A model generated the notes under the pieces. The model had not been told where the DNA came from. It ran no database searches and worked only from the letters and a program-made list of their open reading frames with translations. Of a stretch of 64,000 nucleotides of DNA, positions 1-8,700 are shown piece after piece. Every line of letters starts with the position of its first letter. Position 1 is the stretch's first letter. This DNA is from JAPORK01 sp026710285. Its GTDB lineage: Bacteria > Pseudomonadota > Gammaproteobacteria > Pseudomonadales > Endozoicomonadaceae. The DNA lies in NCBI GenBank assembly GCA_965201045.1, contig OZ241746.1, positions 806,001-870,000 of the forward strand. The letters are read 5' to 3'. Both the position numbers and the translations under genes were made by a program.

Positions 1-1896
1 TGAATAGTCAAAATTTCGGTCAACTTATGAAAGAATACAGATATTTTTGTATATGAGTTGTCATCTTGATAAATGAACAAACTGGTTTAGCCAGATTTAG
101 ATCCTACATTCCCGCGATCTCCATTTGGATTCCATAAATTAAACAGGCTGTTTTTCCAAGAAGCCTGATAATTTTTATCCTTGTATCATTTAGGTTAGTT
201 ATCATTGCACGGAAACTTTTTTCTGCAGGGTTATATAGCTTGACAATCGCAATACCTTCCATCAACTGGAAAATCCAGCGCATTGTCGGATTTTTAACAG
301 GTTTTCCCAGTTGGTTTGGAAGGGTTTCATTTGCTAATTTAAGTGATTTCCTGAGTTTGTGCTGAGCGTAATTATATACTAGCAGACATAGTGTCATCAC
401 CATCATGAGAGCTTCGATTCGCTGACGCTTCTTAACAAAAAAAGAGTCCACCATGAACCAGGGATCTTTTAAAAACCGAAAGCCTCGTTCCACACCCTGC
501 TGCTCTTTATAAGCGGCAAATAATGCTTCATCAGAAAGTGTATTTTTATCCAGATTATTGGTCGCAATAATAAAACGACCCTTCCGATGCAGCTCTTGTT
601 CAATTACCTTTTGATTACGTGTAATTGTGCTTTGGATTTTATAACCAGCCAATACTTTTTCCACCTCGGATTTAGGACGACCTCTGCCAGGATTTTTAAA
701 AACGGGAGTCACATACAAATCAATCCGATGATAACGGTATCGTTTAGCACACTGCTCTCCGGCTGAAAAAGCATCTTCTTCACAGGAAAATATTTTATTG
801 CCCAGACGCCAACAGGCTTTTTTAAGTTCTTCTTCCTGCCGAGTAAGTTTTTTTTCAAAAGTTTTCTTTTCGCGCTGATAAGCTTGCTCTGATGATATAA
901 TTAGCCAGCGTTGCTCAATATCTCCATAATAGCTTGCATGAGAGCTATATTTATACCCGGTATCGAGAGTGGTCCAATCAAAGGAATCATCTGGCTGACT
1001 CAGCAAACCTTTCACCTCAGACAAGGTCTCCGGTACCCGACTAACCCAATGGTACATATTTGAACTGAGTAGCTTGTCTTTGTTATATAGAGCAGAATCT
1101 GCTACCCAGGTAAATTCATCTCCCTGTTTAAGAGCTGACTGAAAGTCACGAACTCGCTTAATAGTTTCGGTAAATGTTTTTTTATCAGAACTATTACCAT
1201 TGTGCGGTTCCATCCAAAAAGGAATGTCTGCCGAACCACTGGTAGCCATAGAAAGCATTACTTGCTTCAGATCAGGGCGATGATCCTTAGAATATCCATG
1301 TCGCACCTCTATTTCCTGAGGTTCTGTGTCATTATACTGCCCCTGTAATGCAAAACTGGTAGAATCCAAATGGGCAAATTTACTCAATAGCCCATGATCC
1401 AGCGCTATACCAAAAGCAATCTCTGAATATAAACGGCTGGTACCATATGCATAAATTTCATCAAGCGTTTTCCCGAGAGTATGGTCATCCAGCTGTTCAG
1501 CTACAATGTTTTCTTCAAATAACTGCCCAATTGCTTTGCTCTGAAAAAATTGCGGAGTCAAATATAAACGGCGGTTGGTAAAGCCCAGTCCGTTGATAAT
1601 CATTGCCATTACTGCAACGCCGGGTTGAATAACACGTCTTGGATCATTGCTACCAATGCACTGGTTAATTCTTTTTGTAATATCCAGGTCTCGACAGGCA
1701 GCTGCTACCAATCCATGATGGTCCATGACTTCTGTTGTCGTGTTATCTTCAGCAATTTCTAATGTTGCTATCCTGAATCCTGATTTAATAGTTTTTAAAT
1801 ACATGATTATCATAACTATTTTATATTTAAATAATCAATGAGTAAGATCACGGAAATATCGGTTAGATAATATCAACTTTCGGATAATTTCAATAC
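1..1896 (-). mobile_element. IS1634-family insertion sequence (ends approximate)
   Basis: The transposase at 104-1813 is flanked by two imperfectly matching ends. The left end, around 1-27, carries AATTTCGGTCAACTTA. The right end, around 1871-1894, read on the minus strand, carries AAATTATCCGAAAGTTGA. By eye about 14 of 22 positions agree, so the termini are provisional. No target duplication can be checked because the left end lies at the window edge. The right end lies close to a relic of the CTGTCTCTT repeat family, so the element may have landed beside or inside that repeat. Confidence 0.45.
104..1813 (-). CDS. IS1634-family transposase (DUF4277 type)
   Basis: This 569-residue protein should cut and rejoin the ends of its own insertion sequence. 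The N-terminal part (MDHHGLVAAACRDL, then INGLGF and LYLTPQFF) is typical of the DUF4277 region of IS1634-type transposases. Likely DDE residues are D150 (HLDSTSF), D239 (WVADSALY) and E442 (GVERGFRFL). The length is normal for the family and the frame is open throughout, so the element may still be active. The true start may be Met4 (MYLKTIK) rather than Met1, since neither has a clear ribosome-binding site. No passenger gene is visible. The family call rests on recognised motifs, not a search. Confidence 0.88.
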   Translation of the reverse strand: MIIMYLKTIKSGFRIATLEIAEDNTTTEVMDHHGLVAAACRDLDITKRINQCIGSNDPRRVIQPGVAVMAMIINGLGFTNRRLYLTPQFFQSKAIGQLFEENIVAEQLDDHTLGKTLDEIYAYGTSRLYSEIAFGIALDHGLLSKFAHLDSTSFALQGQYNDTEPQEIEVRHGYSKDHRPDLKQVMLSMATSGSADIPFWMEPHNGNSSDKKTFTETIKRVRDFQSALKQGDEFTWVADSALYNKDKLLSSNMYHWVSRVPETLSEVKGLLSQPDDSFDWTTLDTGYKYSSHASYYGDIEQRWLIISSEQAYQREKKTFEKKLTRQEEELKKACWRLGNKIFSCEEDAFSAGEQCAKRYRYHRIDLYVTPVFKNPGRGRPKSEVEKVLAGYKIQSTITRNQKVIEQELHRKGRFIIATNNLDKNTLSDEALFAAYKEQQGVERGFRFLKDPWFMVDSFFVKKRQRIEALMMVMTLCLLVYNYAQHKLRKSLKLANETLPNQLGKPVKNPTMRWIFQLMEGIAIVKLYNPAEKSFRAMITNLNDTRIKIIRLLGKTACLIYGIQMEIAGM

Positions 1897-1997
1897 TACT
1901 TCATCCGTATGCTGTGCTTGTCAAAGCCAGAAGAGATGCAATCAGACTTCAAGTTCAGCTTGTGGGCGTGTCCGTTGGAGGTGGTATGTTCGGACAG

Positions 1998-2077
1998 AGG
2001 ATAAACCTGCCCTTGCAAAAACCAAAACCTAAAAAATGTGACGAAAAAGACAGACAGCCTTCAGGGAGAACAGGATA
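1998..2077. repeat. Relic end of the CTGTCTCTT-type palindromic repeat
   Basis: The stretch runs from ATAAACCTG through AAAAAATGTGACGAAAAAGACAG to CCTTCAGGGAG. It matches the right ends of the complete copies at about 47.6, 49.8 and 59.6 kb. Only one end is present, next to the insertion sequence. The small open frame that crosses it looks like chance coding. Confidence 0.6.
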
Positions 2078-2866
2078 TCAAACAGACAGATCACACTCGT
2101 AATCCACAATAATTGGTGCATGACGGGAAAAAACTGTACGCGTGTATATTCCTGCACTTACAACCAAAGGACGAATATTACGGGTTGCAATTTGATAATC
2201 TATTCTCCAGCCCATATTGTTAGCCCGATCTTCTTCGGTATTCCAAAAACTAAACAATCCTTCCTTTGTCTCAATTTCACGGTAACAATCCACATAATGC
2301 ATCTGATCAAGTAGATGGCTAAACCATTTCTGCTCATTGGGCAATGCCCCAATAGCGTTTTTAAAATTTTCATAGCAAGCTACATCTTTTGGAGTATGGG
2401 CAATATTAAAAGTACCGCACGTAATTACTTCACGGCGTTTACGACTCTGTTTTTTTAAGAACAATAAATAAGCATCGAGAAAACTATATTTATCAAAAGA
2501 TAAGTCAGCACTGTTGACCTCACCTGGTACCAAAAGACTACCAATGCTTATATTATTAAAATCAGCCTGTATATATCGCCCTTCACCATCATTGTCTGGT
2601 GATCCAATCTCTGTAATAACTGCTTTTGGAGCAATGCGTGAATAAATTGCAACACCTCCGGGTACGCTTTTATCATCCGCAATATAATTTTCAAAAAAAT
2701 AAGGTGAGTAACCTTCAATTTTGAATTGTGGCAGATGCAGATCATTGATGCTTGCCCGCAAATCCTGCAAACAGACTACATCTGCATCCTGGAGCTTAAT
2801 CCATTCAAAAAAGCCATTGGCTTCAGCGGAAAAAATACCTTCTACATTAAAACTGACTACGCGCAT
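2078..2866 (-). CDS. crc: Crc-like catabolite repression control protein (ExoIII fold, non-catalytic)
   Basis: This 262-residue protein has the exonuclease III / endonuclease-phosphatase fold and most resembles Pseudomonas Crc (MRVVSFNVEG start, LQDLRAS, KAVITEIG, WRIDYQIATRNIRP, SRHAPIIVDY end). Crc acts with Hfq in translational repression of catabolic mRNAs and is not a nuclease. The sequence agrees. The ExoIII GDFN motif reads CGTFN with Thr152 replacing the catalytic Asp, and the SDHAP motif reads SRHAP with Arg248 replacing Asp. The start is ATG with AAGGTA upstream. The usual Pseudomonas neighbour pyrE is absent; an insertion sequence and repeat relic sit downstream. A diverged ExoIII nuclease is possible but less likely. 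Confidence 0.72.
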   Translation of the reverse strand: MRVVSFNVEGIFSAEANGFFEWIKLQDADVVCLQDLRASINDLHLPQFKIEGYSPYFFENYIADDKSVPGGVAIYSRIAPKAVITEIGSPDNDGEGRYIQADFNNISIGSLLVPGEVNSADLSFDKYSFLDAYLLFLKKQSRKRREVITCGTFNIAHTPKDVACYENFKNAIGALPNEQKWFSHLLDQMHYVDCYREIETKEGLFSFWNTEEDRANNMGWRIDYQIATRNIRPLVVSAGIYTRTVFSRHAPIIVDYECDLSV

Positions 2867-3698
2867 ATTTCTTTACCTTGAGTTTTGAGAAATAATACCG
2901 TCTTATCTTATGAAATTAAATATGTAAAAACACTTAAAAATGCCACTTCTTTTTGCGTAAATTACTAATATAAAATTAAAAGGTTTATAGTGACTGTAAT
3001 TAATAATTGTTTATACCTTCTGCTAATTATTAGTTTAAGATAATTTTTTTAGTGTAAAAAAAGTGAAATTTTTATGAGTTAGCATGCTGAGTTTAATTAT
3101 GATTAATGAATTTTAAACAATAATCTCACCTTGATTAAATTTTTGCATAAAAAATCTATCTGCTTTTTTATACATTAGTTTATTGATAAAAACATGAAAT
3201 TTATCAACTCAAAAATACAAATTCTTTTATTGCTGATCTAACTTATCAAATATTTTTTTTAAGGATTTTTACTTATAGCATTCGTCGTGGTTTTTATCAA
3301 TATAAAATCATTCGTTAACGTGTTTTTTATTTGACAGGATGTTAAAAATTACAATAACATCCATCTTACAATTTTGCTTTTTATGTCGTTTATATAGAGA
3401 TGCAACCAAAGTTGATACTCAAAAATAAGAGCAGGTATCTGTTAACTGATACGAAAATAATTAAAACCAAACCGGAGGAATTAATGAAGCAATTTCAATA
3501 TCATCCCCCTGCCAACATCTGTGTGGTGATGATTCTGAATATTTATTATCAGCATACAAAAAAACAATAATCAATTGATTTTTATTATCACCTGAAGTTA
3601 TTGGATTTTGTGTTAACAATTATTGAAGATAGCCACAACTATAGTAGCAGACTGATTAAAGAAAACAATAAATAAAAATGTCAAAGTGGACAAAAAAC
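2867..3698. other. AT-rich intergenic region with one short open frame
   Basis: This 832-bp gap lies upstream of crc and downstream of the response regulator. It is strongly AT-rich, with many T and A runs. The only item I can support is the 28-codon frame at 3484-3570. I saw no tRNA or strong hairpin terminator. Confidence 0.7.
3484..3570 (+). CDS. Possible 28-residue peptide with strong Shine-Dalgarno
   Basis: GGAGG at 3474-3478 stands five bases before an ATG that opens a 28-codon frame beginning MKQFQYHPPANICVVM and ending HTKKQ. The ribosome-binding site is far better than most in this window, which is why I list it. The peptide has a short hydrophobic middle. I recognise no family. It could be a leader peptide, a small membrane peptide, or chance. 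It lies on the strand opposite the neighbouring regulator gene. Confidence 0.3.
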   Translation: MKQFQYHPPANICVVMILNIYYQHTKKQ

Positions 3699-4370
3699 TT
3701 ACGTTCTTTTATTAATTTTTTCATCGAGAAAAGAAAAATCAGGACTCATGTGTGATTTGATCACCATAATTTGTCTGACTAAATGAGCTAATGATTTTGT
3801 ACCCATTTTTTTCATTAAGTGTGAGCGGTGAATTTCTACTGTTCGCTGACTTAAACCAATTTCTGTTGCAATCAGCTTATTAGGTTTGCCCTGAATTATA
3901 AGTTGTAAAATTTCATACTCCCGGTCCGAAAGTGAAGAAATACGCTGAAGTATCTCCTTACGTTCCAGTAAATTTGTTCTTTGTTTGGCGTCTAATTTCA
4001 GTGCATCATTAATTAAATCAAGCAACTCCTGATCCCGAAAAGGCTTTTGAATAAAATCCATTGCACCTTCTTTTATAGCTCTTACAGCCATAGGTACATC
4101 TCCATGACCAGTAATGAAGATAACCGGTAAAATACAATGCATTTCATTAAGTTTGCTTTGCAATTCTAAACCACTCATATTTGGCATGCGAATATCTAAA
4201 ATAAGGCAACCAGGACAGCTCTCATCATAGGTTTCCAGAAAATATTCGGCATTAGAGAAAGTCTTGTTTTTTTGACCCACTGAATCAAGAAGTAGTTTAA
4301 GTGAATCTCTGACAGCTTCATCATCGTCAATAATAAAAACAGTAGGCTTTTGACTTGATTCTTTTTGCAT
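3699..4370 (-). CDS. FixJ/NarL-family response regulator
   Basis: This 223-residue two-domain regulator should be phosphorylated by a sensor kinase and then bind DNA. The receiver domain (about 9-125) has the acidic pocket IIDDD (14-18), phosphoacceptor Asp59 (LILDIRMP), Thr87 (FITGHGD) and Lys109 (FIQKPF). A LuxR-type helix-turn-helix follows at about 148-200 (LSDREYEIL, LSQRTVEIHRSHLMKKMG). This layout is that of the FixJ/TodT class. The start is ATG with AAAGGA upstream. No histidine kinase is encoded in the window, so it is an orphan here and its stimulus cannot be deduced. Confidence 0.88.
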   Translation of the reverse strand: MQKESSQKPTVFIIDDDEAVRDSLKLLLDSVGQKNKTFSNAEYFLETYDESCPGCLILDIRMPNMSGLELQSKLNEMHCILPVIFITGHGDVPMAVRAIKEGAMDFIQKPFRDQELLDLINDALKLDAKQRTNLLERKEILQRISSLSDREYEILQLIIQGKPNKLIATEIGLSQRTVEIHRSHLMKKMGTKSLAHLVRQIMVIKSHMSPDFSFLDEKINKRT

Positions 4371-5787
4371 TAATTGATCCTTTATGAATAAAATTAAATT
4401 TACATTAATGTTTAAAAAATATTAATTTGATTTAATAATTTGTGCAGGTACATTTAAGCCTTATTGAAAACATCAATTAAGCTTTATTGAAAACATCAAT
4501 AAATCAATGATTTTTTTATATTTAAAAATTAATTTTTATAAAAACAAATTAAATTCTAATACATTAATCCATTAAGCGTAAAAAAAGTCTGATATCTTTA
4601 ATAAAATAAAAATCACAACTCTTTTGACTAAAAAATAAAAACTATTATTGTTATTGCCAGTAATACCAAATACTGACACAGTTATCATATATAGAATGGT
4701 TTACTAAAGATTAATTTAAACAGTCTGCTATCACTTTATTAAACAAATTAATAAAGCTTTAAAACCCTTATTTTCAGTATCTCCTTTTAAGTGAAGCGAC
4801 TCTTTTTCAAATAATAGTTGATCAAAATTTTAAACCAACTTCCATCTTAATTAAACCAGAAAGCATATTTTGAGATATAATTAAGCATGATTATATGTGT
4901 TGTGTTGCTTAAGTAATCTGAACAGATTTGTATATTTTTTAAATTGCCTGATTAGCTTTTTTCCCAACTCTTTCGCTGCAGTGCTCTCTGATTATGCTGT
5001 TACAAAAATTACTTTCTCAGACATAATCTGCCAGAGAACTAATTTTATCTGTAGTCACATCTATTTTAGGTTATAAAGCTTATGTGTCGTACCGAACACA
5101 CTGGTAGTCATCTTTTATCTGTGTTTTTTGTTGATTAGTTTGTCAGAAGTGATCAGTTCATATTGTTGATTAAGAGACTATTTATTAACCTTAAAAGCAG
5201 AAACTTCTATTATTCAATAAAACTTCAAACCAGGGCTTTTGCAAAAGATCATGAAAAGGTTTTGAGTTTACACTTTTTCATCAAAGAAAAAAGCATGAAT
5301 ACTTATATTAGCATGCATTGGTAGAAATAATATGTTTAAAAACATCTATACAGCATTCTTGGAAATTTTTATTTGTCAGGTGTCCACCCAACTAACTTTA
5401 TTCGGGTGAGATCGGCTTGATATTAAGGAACACTCAGTATAGTGCTATAAAAGATTTTTCACAACCCCACCTTTTGTTATAGCATTTTTTATAAAGTATT
5501 TTGAGATCATTGATAATATAACCTTACTTTGCAACTTTTTGATTGCTTCATCGGATTAACCAAAAGATTTTACTGTTTTTGTACACATTTTCATTGTAGG
5601 TCAGGAATTAAAATATCGATATTCGATAATTTGATGGTGCGGAGCGTATGCTTAGTTGCCATAACTGTAATATGCTTTATTATTGAAAGGGTATCCAGCC
5701 ATTGATTTTTTTATCTATAGCATTTTTATTTTAGATAAAATATTTAGTCCTTAAATCAGTAAAAATAAATTTTTTAGGAATTTTCTG
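4371..5787. other. Long AT-rich intergenic region before the rhs array
   Basis: This 1.4-kb stretch separates the divergently transcribed response regulator and Rhs1. It holds no open frame I can support. A duplicated segment around 4455-4505 contains two copies of TTATTGAAAACATCAAT. The last part, with AGGA just before the Rhs1 ATG, must carry the Rhs1 leader. I cannot assign promoter elements with confidence. Confidence 0.7.
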
Positions 5788-8700
5788 ATGCGTCTTCAAC
5801 GCTTAAGATCAGTTTATACTGATAAGTTATTCTATTTTTTAGTTGTTTCTCTTTCCGTATTACTTTTTTTGGTTGTAATTTTTTGCCTGAAAATATATGG
5901 CAGAACTCTTTCTGAACCTGCAAAAAAACATGCAGCTGCATTGACTTTTTTAAACCCGGTCAACAAAAGATCTGATACCTCTTCATTTAATCATCAAACA
6001 AAGAAAGCACTAACAAATTTGTCAGCGATGAGTACCGATGGAGCATTTTTATGGTCCAATGCGTTTAATTTTAAAAAAACCATAGATGCACAAACAGATC
6101 CACGTACAGGTATGCTCTCTGCTCATATAAAAGTTGGTGGATTACTGAGTAATGAAGGACATGGACCGGATATTGATTTAGAAGCAAACTATAACAGTGG
6201 TACTACTGCTGATCCGGACGCACTTGGTTATGGATGGAGCTGGAATCTTACACACTTTAACCCGGTAACTAATCAGCTGACAACGTCTACAGGTCAAAAT
6301 TTTTACCTTAAAAAAAGGCATGATCAGTGGCTTCCTTTATATCATAAACTTCAAGATATTCGTATTGATGGTGATAAAAAAAATGCTTTTGTAATCACTT
6401 ATGCTAATGGTTTACGGGAAACATTAAGTCATGATGGTTATGAAACAAAACTTCAGCAACAAAACGGCTGGTCTGTACATTTTTCTTATATACCGGGAAC
6501 ACACTTATTACAATTTATTGCTGATGATCAGGGTCATTATATTAAACTTCATTATAAAAACGACAATATTTATGTAACAAGTAAAGATGCCCATGGAGAG
6601 TCTGTTATTCTGATTATTAATAAATCAAAAAATGAAATACAAAATATATCATTTCAATCACCACAACACTGTGTTATTCACGGACTTCATATTTGGTACA
6701 GGGAGTATTTAATTACGCAAATTGACTACCCCACAGGGTTAACTAAAAAATTTTATTATGATTGTAAATCAGCAATGAAAATACCGGCATCCAATAACTA
6801 TTCAGGCTATGCCTTATGTGTGGTTACTAAAGCATCTGTTGATCCTGGTGCCAATCAACCGGTGATGACAGTACATTACTATTACTCTCAGGCTGGTTAT
6901 AATGGGCATAATTATCTTGGCTTTAATTCAGGATTATATCTCGTTAACGGTTCTGTGAAAGATATTTTGTTTGAGGCACCGGTAGATTATACTTATCAAA
7001 CAGAAGAAGATAACGGTCTTGTCAAAGAAGTTCGTACTTATAATAAGTATCATTTGTTAATTAATGATAAAAAAATCAGTGTATGTACAGGAAAAAAATT
7101 ATCAGAAGTACAAACTTTTTTTTGTCGGCGAAGTGATCCAAATGGTTGTGCCCACTCTTCCTTTAAAAATTTACCGGTTTATTACAGTCTGCCATTAAAG
7201 ATAGTAACCAGGCTCTGGAGTGATGGTATAGCTTATCCTGCCATAAGTACAGAAACAATTTCTTATGATAAATATGGTCGCACTTTTCTCCACAAAGATG
7301 CTTATGGTCGTTTAACTATAACAAAATATTGTCCTGAGCATGGAGATGTAGCCTGCCCAGCTGTATCACATGGATGGCTTTTGGGTGCTTTAACTGAATC
7401 AGTTACTCAATATCCTGCTCCCGTTAAAACAGAAGCAGTTATACCTTCACCGACTACCATGTATAACTATTATCGTAAAATGCCTGCTTATACAGGTAGT
7501 AGTTACACTATGGTTCTGGATCACCAGACAATCCGGGCAGAGCAACAGTATACTACAAAAAAGTACAGTTATTATCATGATCCTGATAATCCATTTCTTT
7601 ACGGTTTATTAAAACAGACTATTTTTACCGGTAGTACAGATAAAGCCTCTGCGATTACTTCTGTGAGTAAACGCTATTATTATATCAACAGTGCAAACAA
7701 TCAGTCTAAAACAATTTATACTGCTGTTGACTTAAAATCAGGTAAAAAGCAATTATCACCTACCGTTACAACTAGCCTTTTTACCAATCAAACATTACAA
7801 ATTACTGATGCAACAGGACTGAATATTACCCGCTACCACTATGATTTTATGGGGCGTTTGGTCAGGGCAGATCATGCTGTGGGAACACCTTTTGCAGGTA
7901 GTGATTATTATGCGTATACCGTATCACCTGTACTTAATCAGGTAGTAATTACATATTTAAACAAGCTACAGCAAAAAACAACTTTTGATGGTGCAGGACG
8001 CATGCTTATGCACTTTAATCAGGCTATTTCTGCAAGAGGAAAACCGGTAGCTGATCGTTGGTTTCCGATACAGAGCATCCGCTACGATCACTATGGACGT
8101 GTTCTAGCAGAACATACTTATATCATAAAAAAACCTGATATAATACATCAACTCACAACCACTCAGGATTACGATGATTCTGGCAGAGTCATCAGAACAC
8201 ATCTGTCAGATAACAGAGAAATGATCACAAAATATGATGACGCTGATCGCTGCGTAGTTCATTATGAAAGAAGCAGTGCAGGAAAATATTCTGCTCTTTC
8301 TGTGGTGCATGCCAATATACTGTATCAACCGGTAATGAGTTTGCTTCTTCCGGCTCCCGAAAAATCACCTCCCACGGTTTATCACTTGTGTCACTTGTCT
8401 GCTAACATAATAAAAAATCATAAAATTAAAATGTCTGCTACTACTTATGATGCCTTTGGTCGTTCTGTAAAAACCACCGATCCTTTGGGGCATATCGTAA
8501 AAACAAAGTATGACGGGTTTGGTGTTGTAACCGATATTATTGATCCAAAAGGTGATAAAGTACACAACACCTATGATCTGTCAGGTCATCGTATTCAGTC
8601 AAGAGCATGTCCTGTAACAGGTAGTTGTTACCTTTTATCTTCAGCAGAATATAATAATGCCGGTGAGTTGATGTGGAGTGCAGGAGAAGATAAACGTCGT

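Noticed and set aside
1914..2102. 62-codon plus-strand open frame beside the insertion sequence
   Set aside because: It overlaps a relic of the CTGTCTCTT repeat and the 3' end of crc, has low-complexity Lys/Pro-rich sequence and no ribosome-binding site.
3699..4370. Response regulator as direct controller of the rhs array
   Set aside because: It is divergent from Rhs1 with 1.4 kb between and no visible shared binding sites; proximity alone is not enough.
5000..5130. Possible tRNA-like structure in the gap before Rhs1
   Set aside because: No T-loop GTTCRA motif or acceptor stem could be built.
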